Below, one piece after another: positions 23,343-34,380 of a stretch of DNA of 64,000 bases (positions are counted from its first letter, which is position 1; each line of letters begins with the position of its first letter). The stretch comes from Alligator mississippiensis (Eukaryota > Chordata > Crocodylia > Alligatoridae), in contig NC_081831.1 of the NCBI RefSeq assembly GCF_030867095.1, forward strand, positions 21,986,001-22,050,000. The letters run 5' to 3'. The position numbers were made by a program, and so were the translations under genes. The notes below the pieces were generated by a model. The model had not been told where the DNA came from. It ran no database searches and worked only from the letters and a program-made list of their open reading frames with translations.

Positions 23343-24197
23343 ATGACCGAGGTGGTCTGCAGCCACCGGCTGGGCAAGGAACTGCGCGTCAAGGGCAAGT
23401 ATCTTGCCCCGGAGCCCGGCGCAAGCGGGTCGTAACCCTTCCTGCGCTGCTGGCTGCAGCCGCTCCCCGGCGCGAGCCCGTCAAGGCCGTAGCTGTGCGG
23501 GCCGTGAGAGGGAGATTTTTCATTAGAAACTGAAACAAAGACGGTGGTTTAGCAGGTGCGGGAATACAGTGAAACCCCCTCAACAAATGTTGGAGTAAGG
23601 TGTTTTTCTAAGCTCCAGACTTGTTTCATTTTTGGATGTTTTTAATCTGTAACTCTTCCTTTTGGCTGGTTTGTGATGATCCCACTGACAAAACCCCATC
23701 TCAAGAGATCTTAAGGATAGGCCTGCAATTCCTACCCATGCAAAATAAGGTGTAAAGAGATGCACCGTGGTTCTGTCAGGTGCTTTGGGGGCTTTTTTGT
23801 GCTCTGCAATTAAATTATATTCTATTTTCCCTCTTTCTTGATCTTCTTTTATTTTCTAGAGCTCCTTATATTTATCCTGTAGGTGAAATGAAGGTTACTT
23901 GTCACATAATAGCACCTAGGCTGCCTCTGCCCTCCCATGCTTTTTAGGGTCCACAATTGCCACGTATGGAAACATTTTGTTTATGAAACTATGGCCTTCA
24001 TATCTCAACTGCTCACTTTATTAAAAAAAAAAAAAAAAGTAACCACTATCAGGAAATCTATTGATCACACAACAGTAATTCCTTTATTGGCTCCATTTCC
24101 TTTTATTGAATTTTGTCACAAACTTGTGTGTTTTAACTTCCTCTCAAACATTCTTGCAGGTACACTATTTTCAAGGACCATGTTTCACTGGGAAACT
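23343..24197 (+). pseudogene. UBL5: UBL5 copy A, truncated pseudogene
   Basis: Exon 1 (23343-23398) is recognisable but changed: it reads MTEVVCSHRLGKELRVKG, against [18 protein letters not shown] in the good copy, and keeps its donor. The segment with exon 2 is missing. Exon 3 (24160-24197) survives, encoding [12 protein letters not shown] with both splice sites. The last exon is absent because the duplication ended in intron 3. It cannot make full-length UBL5. Short spliced or read-through products are possible but unlikely to be functional. Confidence 0.88.
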
Positions 24198-24880
24198 GTA
24201 TTCTTAAGTGAGACTTTGTCCAGCCCATTGGCTGTTGGTAGGCGACTGAGGGACATGCCCTGGGGTTCGGCCTGCCACAGACTCTGGGGGCCTTGGGTCC
24301 TGGTGGACATAGCATTCAGTGGTAGGAGGTTGAGGGAGGGGTGATACAGCCATGGTCAGTCCCTGGTTAGTGTGCCCATTTGAACTGCCATGGTCCTGCC
24401 TCCTTCTCTACTGGCCCTGCTGCTGCCCTGTGCTGAAGGACCCTCTGCCATGTGCCCTATTCCCTGTGCCAGAGGTAGAGCTAACCAAGTTGCTGCTACT
24501 GCCCTGTGCCCTAGGCTGAATCTGGTCTGAAAGGAGCCCCATAGTCCAGATCTGGCTCAGTTTGACACCTCTGTTGCAGAGCTACTTACAGAAGGCAGCA
24601 ACATCCTCCTCAGGCTGGACAAGAACAATGCCTGCTCTCATCAGTGCAAGACCTGGAGTGAGACTTAATCACAATCTTCTCTGTGACAGATTTTTAAGAC
24701 TTGCCATGTTGGAACTGACTCTTCTTAACAACACACTTTTGCAAGGCTGAAATGGCCACGAACGAAGGTGTTCCCCTGTAGCAACAGCTATCCCTGACCT
24801 GTTAGAAACCCAAGTCAACTGCTGTTGCAGTTGAGTTGAAACCTCATGGCAAGAGGCAGCTTTGCAGATTTGAAAGCATT

Positions 24881-24886
24881 TTTATT
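24881..24886 (-). terminator. FBXL12: Poly(A) signal of FBXL12-B
   Basis: AATAAA on the minus strand, in the context shared with unit A. It would give a ~2.5-kb 3' UTR because a hAT element lies between it and the stop codon. Confidence 0.55.
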
Positions 24887-25459
24887 TTAAAGGTAAAATG
24901 AAAGTAACAAAATATTGATTACAATGTATTCGACAATGGTCTTTGCTCTCAGGCACAAAACTGCAGTGCTACCAAAACTTTGCTGATGTTAACAGAGTTT
25001 TGTAGCATCAGGTAATGAGCAGAGTGTAAAAATGAAAATTTGACAAGGCACAACGAGCTAGACACTGCCACATGACGCAGTAAACCAGGCCCTGTGGCTG
25101 ACTTCTGATTGCATAACACTGCTCCTATACATTACTGTAAGTGCTTTGATTAGTCTGCAAGTCATGTGATGTGTAAATTAAGGGAGGAGTTTGTCTAGAG
25201 GTTTCTACATCATGAAGAAAATAATTTAAAATCTTCCAGATATGATCTGGGCAGCAAAGCTCTGTCAAGAAAGTATCAACTTTGTCAGCACAAACCCAGA
25301 GCAGAGTCCTGCAAGCCATTCCTTCTAGGCATGCTTTGGAATGTGCACGCAGGGCAGCTGCATGGCTCATTATTTTCAGCCAGAGCTAGGTTTTAGCTAG
25401 TGTCTCTGGTTTGGGACGGGCAGCTCCTCTTGGGCAAAGGGAGAATGGTTCACTTAGTG

Positions 25460-26998
25460 CAGTGGGTCTCAACCTATTTGCCATACTGGGCCATACTTGC
25501 AGCTCTCAATGCATTATGTGGGCCACACCCCACAGCTGGCGGGACCCCCAGCTACCAGAGCTACAGGACCAGGGCCAGGGCTTATAGCACCCTGCCCCCC
25601 CCAGCAGTGCCTGAACAACTCAGTGAACAGTTGTTCACCGAGCCCCCTACATCAGAGGCGTACATCAAGGGCTTGGTGAACAACTGTTCAGGGCATCCTT
25701 GGGGAAAACTAGGAGTAATGGTCACAAACTCCTGGAAGACTGTTTCAGGTTCAACATTAGGAAAAACTACTTCATAACTAGGGTGTCCAGACTGGAATAA
25801 GCTTCCTCCAGAGGTGGTACAATCACCTACCCTGGAAATCTTCAAAAGGAGACTGGACAGTCACCTTGCTGAGATCACCTGACCCCAGTTGTCTGTCCTG
25901 CTTGGTGCAGGGGGCTGGACCCGATGATCTTCCAAGGTCCCTTCCAACCTTACAATCTATGAGCCGCAGCTGCCGCTCATAGGCAGTACCACTTGCTGCA
26001 CCTGGAGTGGAGTGTGGAGCCTGGCTCCCCTTCGCCCCCACCAGTGGCACAGTTGGGCAGAGCCAGTTGGGGGTGGATGTGGGCTGCCTGCTGTAGGTGC
26101 AGGGCTCCCCACCCTGCTGCCCTTCCCTTGGCACCTTTGCGACCCAGCAGACAGGATCTGGCACCAGCAGGCAGGGAGGTTTGGTCCTGCTGCCGGGATC
26201 CCCACCCTGGCTATGCTGCCATGACAATATGTCTCCAGCTCACCTAGCAGCAGTGGCGGCATGAAGTTGTGCTCCCCACTGCTGCTGGGTGGGCAGGGGC
26301 ACCTTGCTGTGGCTGGTGTAGGGCTCCTGGCAGCAGGAACAAGCCTCCCCACCACACTGTGCCATGGAAGCCCCAGCGGAGAGAGCAGCAGGGTGGGGAG
26401 CCCCAAGCCTGCAGGTGGCAGCCCACATCCACCCTTGCCTCGTGCACAAATCTAGGGGGCATATGCCCCCCCATTCCTCCCTCCCTGAGAGTATGTGCAA
26501 CAGTGGGGAGCCAGCCCCCCTGCTGCACCTTGGAAGAGCGGACTGTGGCTCTGTCCCACTCTCCAGCCAGGTCCTGCAGCCGCACATTCCAGCCTCGGGT
26601 CCTATGCACCACCCTGACAGGACAGTGACCCCAGCCTCAGCCCTGCCCTGCCCCCTCTCTCACTGTGGGGGCCTCAACCTGTTCCTCCCCCCACACAGAC
26701 TTACCTGGAGGGATCCGTAGGAGCTGCTCTCCATGCTGCCTGGCTGCCACATGCATGTGTACATGCACATGCGCATGTGGTGCCCCCTTTCACTCTCCTC
26801 CTGCTCCCCCCAGCCCCAAGCAGCCCCTTGCAGACTGGAACTCTGGCAGCCTGCAAGGGGGAACCCTCCCCATTTCCTGAATTTTTCTCCCTGGCTCACA
26901 AAATACAGGCAGCAATGTTTACTTTTTAACAGGATGTTACATGGACCACAGCAGCATGCTGACTGGGCCGCATGTGGCCCACAGGTTGTGAACCACCG
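25460..26998. mobile_element. Long hAT-type element private to unit B
   Basis: Ends are CAGTGGGTCTCAACCT and AGGTTGTGAACCACCG, near-perfect inverted repeats, flanked by acttagtg and acttcgtc (6 of 8). Unit A lacks it ('aataattcactatgttatc' near 20575). The interior is GC-rich without a transposase frame I can recognise, and contains a nested CR1 3' fragment. It lies in the predicted 3' UTR of FBXL12-B. Confidence 0.75.
25700..25968 (+). repeat. CR1 LINE 3' fragment nested in the hAT element
   Basis: Plus-strand CR1 tail. It encodes the last part of the reverse-transcriptase protein (a stretch reading VVQSPTLEIFKRRLDSHL) and then the usual 3' sequence 'ggctggacccgatgatc' and 'ggtcccttccaacc', ending near 'ctatgag'. 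It was probably inserted into, or carried with, the surrounding element. Confidence 0.75.
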
Positions 26999-27379
26999 AC
27001 TTCGTCACTATGCTATCGCTCAGGTGAGCTGCTGCATGACGCTTAATGCAAAAAAGAAGCTCAACTGTGAAGAAAGGCCCTAGGCTGCCAACTACAATTC
27101 TAAAACAGCCCTGTATTGAATCAGTTTAATAAGCTCAGTGAGTATCACTGTGCCTCTCCACCTCCACTGTGCCCCTTTGATATTTTCTTGGTACAGGAAG
27201 GGGAAGGAGTCACTTTAGAACTGAAGTTTCCACTGACCCGTTTTCATGTTTTACAGGCCACCAAAATGGCCCTTGCCCTTCAATGCTTGACTCCCTGTTG
27301 TAGCACCTGGAGAAATCTGGCCACTACATGGATGCATGCATCTGAGACTAGAAGCACAGCTCTATCGAAAACAAGCATT

Positions 27380-29617
27380 TCAGGGGGGTGAAAAACAGCA
27401 ATTCGGCAAACTTGCTTGAATTTTACGTATCGCCTGGTCATCAAAAGAAATCCCACTTAAATTGAGATTCCTTAGCTGTGGCAGTGCCTGACCCACAGTG
27501 ACAATGGCATCACAGGAAAGCTTAGCACAGGATGCAAGGCAGAGGGTTTCCAGGTACTTCAAGGGCACTAAGCAAGCAAGGCCAGCATCAGTCAGAGATG
27601 GAGCATCACTGAACTCCAGAGTGCGGAGCTGTTTCATGTAGCGTCCAATGAAGTGAGTGGCAAAGTCTGTCAGGATGCACTGGCGTAGCGTGAGGTGCTC
27701 CAGAGCCTCCAGGTGTGGTGCGGCTCTCTGAAGCCCCGCATCTGTCACCCGGTAGGTTCCACAGAGGGTCAACGTCTGCAGGCGAGTCTGAGAAGAGACG
27801 TCCAGCAGGTGCCAATCAGAAAAGGAAGGAACTTCGTAAATGAAGAGATGCTTCAGCTGTGGGGGAGCACTAGTGCTGTCTGGACCTGTAGCTCGCCGGA
27901 ACCACATCCCAGGGATCTCGCAGCGGCTCAGCTCCAAGGTCATCAGAGACGAGGGCATGAAGTCATAAGGAAGCCGCCGGAGGTCGGCACACACCAGGCA
28001 CAGCCTCTGGAGGCCAGGACACTGCTTTCCCAAGGCCTGCAACAGCGCTGGGGAGAGGAACTCCTGCTTCCTCGAAGAGCAAAGGGTTCCTCTCACCTTC
28101 AGTGTCCTCACATTATTGCGCAGGTGATGCCGCAACAGGTGCCACAGGATCCTGGAGCTGATCTGATTGCAAAAAAGCCAGCACCAGAGTTCTTTACCCA
28201 TGGATAGAGACATTGGCACAGCAGTATGAGGCCCCGACACCCCCATCCACCTCTCTCATCTTCCTCAAACAAATGATATCACTTTTTGCCCAGATTGCTG
28301 CAGATCCTGGCACTGCTGTCCACCAATATGCTGGCTCATGCACTCCAGCAGGGCTGGAATGCTGCTGCTTCACATCGAAGTGCAGCCTCCACCCTCCCTG
28401 TTATGCTATTAATGCCATCCAAAAACTGATCTACTCCTTGTGGTGTCTCTCTCTTTGCATGAAATTTTGACCTTCTCTCCACAGCCCTCTACTCCTGCCA
28501 GTCAATAAAAGAGCTGCCCTGGCTGTCTGAACTGGCTTCTTGGTGCCTCTTCCTCCCTCACTTGCCTATGCACTCTCAGGCCTATCTAACACATATCAGG
28601 AACATGGGCCTCCAGGCCACAGAGCAACAGTTAGCACCAACCATTGATAGAGGGAGCTATTGGGTATGTGTCCACTAAATTCAGGGAACAAATGAAATAC
28701 CAAACAGGGACGGACAGGAGAGGAGGTCAAAGGTTCAAAATGAGGGGGAATGCCAAATGGAGCACACCAGCCAGTGCACACTGGCCTTCAAATGAGTCCA
28801 AGGAGGCAGTGGACACTGCCCAGTGAAACTGTGCATGGAGATGTGAGTGGACAAGGGACAGGAAAGCGGTCCTGTAGTCCTTGGGGGTCCTCCCAGCCAG
28901 AGCCTGCTTCCTGGTCGGATGTATTGCGATCTTAACCAGTGCTGCCTCAGGTCAGGTGCAGCTGCAGGCAATGCTCTGGCCTGACTTTGCCTGCAGGGTT
29001 ACTATGTCAGCCCCACACAGCTGCCTCAGCAGACAGACTGGGGGGGGGGTGGGGCGGTACCTTGTAGGGTGTTAGATCCACGTGTCTCCAGAGCACCTTG
29101 TCCTGCACCAGACGGCGCCAGCGCCTGCAGACCCTGGGGGCAGAGCAAAAGGCTAGGTGATAATTCCTGCTGCAGAAGGAGAAGTAAGGGGTGGGGGGTG
29201 GTGGTGGACTTGGGGCCTGGGCCCTGCAGGACGTGGGAGGAGCCTCAGCCCTATAAGCCGAGGGGCCCAGGGCTCCCCAGGAACCGAGCCTAGGGGAGGT
29301 GCTCAGCAGAGGGGGGGGAGAGGAGGTAAAGCTGGGCTGAACCACCCCGGGGACTGGGGGTGAGCAATGCAGGGGTAGGGACGTGATGGGCTGAACCACC
29401 CAGGGACGGGGGGGAAGGTAGTGCAGGAGCAGGATGGGTTGAACCACCGCAAGGGCTAGGGACGCTGCAGGGATGGAATGGACTGAGCCACCCGGAGGGT
29501 GGGGGGGTCGCACCTGGCCCCGCGCAACCGCTCCCTCAGCGGCAGCTGCGAGAGAATCTCCAGAAGCAGCGAGTCCGGCAGCGCGTCCAGGCTCGGCCGC
29601 CCCAGCGCCGCCGCCAT
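27380..29617 (-). CDS. FBXL12: F-box/LRR protein FBXL12, unit B
   Basis: Exons 29617-29514, 29133-29061 and 28162-27380 on the minus strand give 319 residues, close to human FBXL12 (about 326). The F-box spans exons 1-2 (LPDSLLLEILSQLPLRERLR, VCRRWRRLVQDKVLWRHVDL). Exon 3 encodes leucine-rich repeats including SPALLQALGKQCPGLQRLCL, which parallels human SPALLRALGQKCPNLKRLCL; this copy is the more conserved one and is probably the working orthologue. In SCF complexes the F-box recruits SKP1-CUL1 and the repeats bind substrate; human FBXL12 targets include CaMKI and p57, known from the family, not visible here. An in-frame upstream ATG at 29647 would add ten residues (MSRKRKWVPG); I chose 29617 because it aligns with unit A and the human start. 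Confidence 0.92.
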
Positions 29618-29785
29618 ACCCGGCACCCACTTCCGCTTCCGGGACATGACCTCTATTTCGCGTTGGGTCCGTCTGCTTCCGGGTTATTGCAGGCTTCGCA
29701 CTCTCCCGGCTGCGCGGTTACGACTGCGGTAGTGAGGGTCCTCGAGCTCGCACGGGTCTGCCCCGGCCCCGCAGGCGGCAGCAGG
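29618..29785. promoter_or_regulatory. Bidirectional promoter, unit B (FBXL12-B / UBL5)
   Basis: 168 bases between divergent start codons in a CpG island. ETS-like CTTCCGG sites lie at about 29636 and 29675, as in unit A. There is no TATA box. A pyrimidine-rich acceptor (CCCCGCAG) 13 bases before the UBL5 ATG suggests a small 5' UTR intron. Confidence 0.75.
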
Positions 29786-31374
29786 ATGATCGAGGTGGTC
29801 TGCAACGACCGGCTGGGCAAGAAAGTGCGTGTCAAGTGCAAGTATCCTATCCTGGGGCCAGGCCCGGCCGTCTGCCGGCCCGGTACGAGCCGGGGGTGGG
29901 GTGGGGTGGGGGGGGGGGGGGGGGGGTGGGTGGGAGAGCTCCTGTCCCTGCGGCTGTCGGGTCCCAGGCACTTCCCTTAACCGCGGCGCCCAGCACAGAG
30001 GACAGCATCCGCGACCTGAAGAAACTCATCGCGGCGCAGACCGGGACCCGCTGGGACAAGATCGTGCTGAAGAAATGGTGAGTGTGGGACTGGGTCAGGT
30101 TTGGGCAGCCCAAGGGCTCCTGGCGGCTGCCAGCTTTGGCCCCAGCAGGTAAGTTCCTCCTTTTGTCCTACCCAGGGAGGTTGCCCAAGTCCTGGGTGTT
30201 TTTTGATGGGCCCCGGGTTTGATCCAGTCTTTAACTGTAACCATTTCCTTGTGGTGCTGACTGCAGCTGCTCCCCCAGAAGCGCGTGTCCATCAAGGCCG
30301 TGGGCTGTGACATGTTGGGGGAAGAGGGGGTTGCTGTGAGGGAGATTTTTTATTAGAAGTTGAAACAAAAACGATGGGTTAGCAGGAGTTGAAATACAGT
30401 TAAAACCTTTAGCAAACATTGGATTGAAGTCTTTCTATACCCTGAACTAGAGCTCTTTGTATTTATCCTGTAGGTGAAATGAAGGCTTCTTGTCTTGTAA
30501 CAGCACCTAGGGTGTCTCTTCCCTTCCATGCTTTTTGGGTTTGATGATTGCTGGCTATGAAAACATTTTGCTTATGAAACTCTGGCCTTCATATCTCAAC
30601 TGCTCACTTTTTTTTTTATTAAATAATTACTATTGGGAAATATTGATAATACAACAGTAGTCCCTTTATTGGCTCCATTTCCTTTTATTGAACCTTGTAA
30701 CGAGCTTAGGTGTTTTAACTTCCTTTCAAACTCTTGCAGGTACACCATTTTCAAGGATCACGTTTCACTGGGAGACTGTATCCTTAAGCATCAGAGTGGT
30801 CTAGGTAAAATGCATTTTAAAGACATCAGCATCTTTTAAAGCAAACCTTTTAGAAAACAGGTGTCACTCTCTAAGTACTTGAGAGAGAGACACATTGCAT
30901 GTACACAGTCAGACAGCACCCCTTCCTTATCTGATATTGCTGCTTGTCACTAATGAGATGTCTTGTTTATGTTCTTGGCCACTGATTAATGGTAACGGGT
31001 CAGTCATGTAGCACAGTGGTGATTATTTAGGAAATCTCTTGGTACAAACACAAAAAACCCTTTGGATTAACTTCCCAGTTTGTTGCTTCAGACATTAGCA
31101 CTTACAAGCAGCACATGAGTCTCAGACTCTTTTTTGTGAGGCCAGCAGTTTATCCAGGTTGTGACATGGAATAAGAAGAATCATGTTGCTGAGAACTTGT
31201 GCACTTATCTAAGAAGTTTCCTGCTGTTGTTGATTTTTGAATCGTTGGTCTGACAGATGTTCATATCTAACACCCTCTGTTTGTATTTAAATATATTTCC
31301 ATGGGAATTCCCTTAACTTTTACTCTTCAGATGAAATCCATGATGGCATGAACCTGGAGCTATACTATCAGTAG
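29786..31374 (+). CDS. UBL5: Ubiquitin-like protein 5 (UBL5/Hub1)
   Basis: Four coding exons: 29786-29841, 29994-30077, 30740-30777 and 31331-31374, all GT-AG, giving 73 residues as in human. Start [19 protein letters not shown] and end [10 protein letters not shown] match human UBL5; the few changes from human are in exon 2 (TEDSIRDL for TDDTIGDL, and D for N in RWNKIV). The fold is ubiquitin-like but ends in YYQ, not a diglycine, so it is not conjugated like ubiquitin. UBL5/Hub1 binds spliceosome proteins and supports pre-mRNA splicing, with a reported role in the mitochondrial stress response in worms. It starts 168 bases from FBXL12-B in divergent orientation. A poly(A) signal lies at 31587. 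Confidence 0.96.
29908..29926 (+). repeat. 19-base G run in UBL5 intron 1
   Basis: An uninterrupted run of 19 G, with further G blocks on both sides, in a 152-base intron on the sense strand. It could form a quadruplex. Its length is prone to sequencing error. Confidence 0.9.
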
Positions 31375-31586
31375 TTTGGACTTGAGCTGCAATTGTATAT
31401 GGCAGGCAGCACACTTTCTGCTTTCCTTCTAATATTAAACATGTCTATATATTTCCTTATTTAGTGTAAAGTGCAAGTGAAAAGCTCCAGCTGTGCATAT
31501 AGTTTAGTCAGAGCTATTTGGCTTTGGCAATAACACAGGCAGCAAACATATAACAAAATTGCTTATGTTCTTAAATTTGTGTTTGT

Positions 31587-31592
31587 AATAAA
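31587..31592 (+). terminator. UBL5: Poly(A) signal of UBL5
   Basis: AATAAA 213 bases after the stop codon, followed by a T/G-rich stretch ('tgtttcctgacagttgcagtg'). Confidence 0.75.
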
Positions 31593-31619
31593 TGTTTCCT
31601 GACAGTTGCAGTGTCCTGT

Positions 31620-32790
31620 TCATGGCTTTAAGGCAGACAAAATCTCTTTCTTGGTAACTTCCACAGCAAACCTAATTAACATAGCTAGTAGAAGACAGCC
31701 TTGAGCTTTCTGAAATAACATGAAAGCTGCTCTATCGCCATCTCCTAGGCTAGACTCATTTTTGGTTGAGAATTGAAAACCCAGAGCAAATGCATTTAAT
31801 TCAACTTAGAAGCAGTCTGGGTTTTTGTTTGTTTTTTTGGGGGAGGGGAGGGGAGTGGTAATTTATTCTCAACAGAAACTTCAGTGCAGTGGTTAAGGTA
31901 TGATCTAGACTGACAAATGCAAAAAGCAGTTCCCATTACATGCCTCTAATGGAGCTGCTGACCATTGTGTGTTACGCACTATTGTTTTTCAATGATACTT
32001 CAAAAAAAAATCCCACTCTGCACTGCTCATTTAACACAATCGATGTGAATTGCCTTGGGATCCCAGCCAAAGCAACAAGATTGGGAGTGAGACTGGGATG
32101 AATGAGAGGAATCCATTACAAAACACTTTAAAAGGAGTATTTCAATGTGTGTGCAGACCCCCAAACCCACTCTTTCATTTTACTGAGCTTATTTCTGTGC
32201 TGCTCAGTAATGTGTGTCACGTGCAGTAGAGCAGCTGCCTGCAGTTAATAAGCATGTTTAATCAGCTGAGATTGAAGTTCAGGGCAGCAGCAGGAGATGA
32301 TTTTGTCTTGATGTTTTCCAGAATTAAATGGCCAATGAGAGAAAGCAGCCTCTCTGTGCATTTCTGAGTCAGCCTAAGCACAGAGGCAGGGATGTTAAAT
32401 GAGACTCTCTCTTCACAACAGCTGTTCTCTTTCTTATTTAAAGCTTTCCACTGACAAATATGGATGTTTATGGTGCCTTTTAAGTAATTTATTTTCCTGT
32501 TGGTGAAAGTAGTGAGTCTTGGACTGTTTCAGAGTCCTTTTAACCAGAAGGCCCAGTGAGGCAAGCTTTCCTAATCATGATATTCCTCAACCCTAACTTT
32601 GGAGATGGGTTAAGCAGGAAGTTCAGGTATTCTTCTGAGATCAACATGAGTGCAGCCTCCTGTGGACATGCAGCATTTGTTCAATTGGATCACGGCTTAG
32701 AACAGGAAGCAGAGAATTTTGTACCTAAAACTGCAGGGGGAAATTAGGAACTGCCTGGACTGGAATTGAGGCAGGACACCTGCTTTTACT
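31620..32790. other. Intergenic spacer between UBL5 and a CR1 insertion
   Basis: AT-rich ordinary sequence. I see no gene. The part near 32220-32330, with 'ttaataagcatgtttaatc', could be a short conserved element but nothing proves it. Confidence 0.45.
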
Positions 32791-32815
32791 TTTGTATCTT
32801 ATGAAAAATTGCCAA

Positions 32816-33960
32816 AAGGAATGTCATAGCTTCGATACGGTATCCCACCCCATACTGGTGAACAAGTTAAGAGGCTGTGATGTGGATGACTGCACAGTCT
32901 GGTGGGTGGCGAATTGGCTAGAGGGTCGCACCCAAAGAGTCGTGGTGGATGGGTCGGTCTCGACCTGGAAGGGTGTGGGCAGTGGGGTCCCGCAGGGTTT
33001 GGTCCTTGGACCGATACTCTTTAATGTCTTCATCAGCGACTTGGACGAGGGAGTGAAATGTACTCTGTCCAAGTTTGCAGATGACACAAAGCTATGGGGA
33101 GAAGTGGACACACCGGAGGGCAGGGAACAGCTGCAGGCAGACCTGGATAGGTTGCACAAGTGGGCAGAAAACAACAGGATGCAGTTCAACAAGGAGAAAT
33201 GCAAAGTGCTGCACCTAGGGAGGAAAAATGTCCAGCACACCTACAGCCTAGGGAATGACCTGCTGGGTGGCACAGAGGTGGAAAGGGATCTTGGAGTCCT
33301 AGTGGACTCCAAGATGAACATGAGCCGGCAGTGTGACGAAGCCATCAGAAAAGCCAATGGCACTTTATCGTGCATCAGCAGATGCATGACAAATAGGTCC
33401 AGGGAGGTGATACTTCCCCTCTATCGGGCATTGGTCAGACTGCAGTTGGAGTACTGCGTGCAATTCTGGGTGCCACACTTCAAGAAGGATGTGGATAACC
33501 TGGAGAGGGTCCAGAGAAGGGCAACTCGTATGGTCAAGGGCCTGCAGACCAAGTCCTACGAGGAGAGACTAGAGAAACTGGACCTTTTCAGCCTCCGCAA
33601 GAGAAGGTTGAGAGGCGACCTTGTGGCTGCCTATAAGTTCATCACGGGGGCACAGAAGGGAATAGGTGAGGATTTATTCACCAAGGCGCCCCCGGGGGTT
33701 ACAAGAAACAATGGCCACAAGCTAGCAGAGAGCAGATTTAGACTAGACATTAGGAAGAACTTCTTCACAGTTCGAGTGGCCAAGGTCTGGAACGGGCTCC
33801 CAAGGGAGGTGGTGCTCTCCTCTACCCTGGGGGTCTTCAAGAGGAGGTTAGATGAGTATCTAGCTGGGGTCATCTAGACCCAGCACTCTTTCCTGCTTAT
33901 GCAGGAGGTCAGACTTGATGATCTATTGAAGTCCCTTCCGACTAACATCTATGAATCTAG
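32816..33960 (+). mobile_element. CR1 LINE, 5'-truncated
   Basis: Carries the second half of the CR1 reverse transcriptase and C-terminal region as one open frame up to the TAG at 33877. It enters at the conserved FDTVSHPIL, then GSGVPQG, the catalytic FADDTKL, and a C-terminus ending RRLDEYLAGVI, followed by a short 3' UTR ('gatctattgaagtcccttcc') ending near 'catctatgaatctag'. The endonuclease and the first RT motifs are missing, so it is dead on arrival. It is closely similar to the copy at 53957-55776. Confidence 0.93.
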
Positions 33961-34380
33961 CTAGAAAAGGTGCATGTCACTAGGAAGGCAGCAGGTGCAG
34001 AGCTACTAGCGACTCAGAGGGGAAACTATCAAAATGCAAATTTCTGCAGCTCCCCCCACCACAGGGAGCAGCCAGTTGGCTCCAGCCTGATCAATACAAT
34101 GAATCAGAAGGCATGTACATTTGCACTTTACACCTCATAGATTAAATCAAAAATCCATAAACTTCATCTCTTGCTGAGCAAAGCTTGTGCACCTATGATT
34201 GCATCTGTGCATTTAGTCTGGGGAAGATGCAAACCTCCCTGGCCTTCCGACCTGCACGGCTCTCCTAGAGACAGTGAAGGACAGGCTGGAGAGGGTCCTT
34301 CATACTTGAACCTTAGTTTAAGTAACAGCAGGAGCTAGTAAGTGGTAGTCATCGGGACAGCCCGTTTTGCTCCCGTAGGC
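33961..34380. other. Short spacer before the PIN1 CpG island
   Basis: No gene or clear repeat seen. Confidence 0.45.

Larger units (their letters stand above)
19213..24210. repeat. Tandem duplication, unit A (FBXL12-A / UBL5-A)
   Basis: This block is paralogous, in the same order and orientation, to 24219-30785: hAT body, FBXL12 poly(A) site, 3' UTR, three FBXL12 coding exons, bidirectional promoter, UBL5 exon 1, UBL5 exon 3. It ends inside UBL5 intron 3, just after 'cttaag', where the partner continues into UBL5's normal intron 3. Identity is uneven, highest in coding exons and the promoter. Unit A has lost about 400 bp that include UBL5 exon 2 and has a private hAT at 20147. Confidence 0.92.
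24219..30785. repeat. Tandem duplication, unit B (FBXL12-B / UBL5)
   Basis: Second unit of the duplication. It starts inside the hAT element ('tccagcccattggctg', matching 'tccagtccataggcta' at about 19216) directly after the truncated UBL5-A intron, with about ten unmatched filler bases between. It is longer than unit A because it keeps UBL5 exon 2 and has a private 1.5-kb hAT element at 25460-26998. Past 30785 it runs into single-copy sequence with UBL5's last exon. Confidence 0.92.

Noticed and set aside
25610-25695. Small inverted repeat GAACAGTTGTTCACC / GGTGAACAACTGTTC
   Set aside because: Real but short; it lies inside the hAT element and shows no independent target duplication, so it was not called as a separate element.
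24210-27380. A remnant of UBL5 exon 4 after UBL5-A exon 3
   Set aside because: No sequence like GAAATCCATGATGGC was seen; the DNA after the junction is hAT and FBXL12-B 3' flank.
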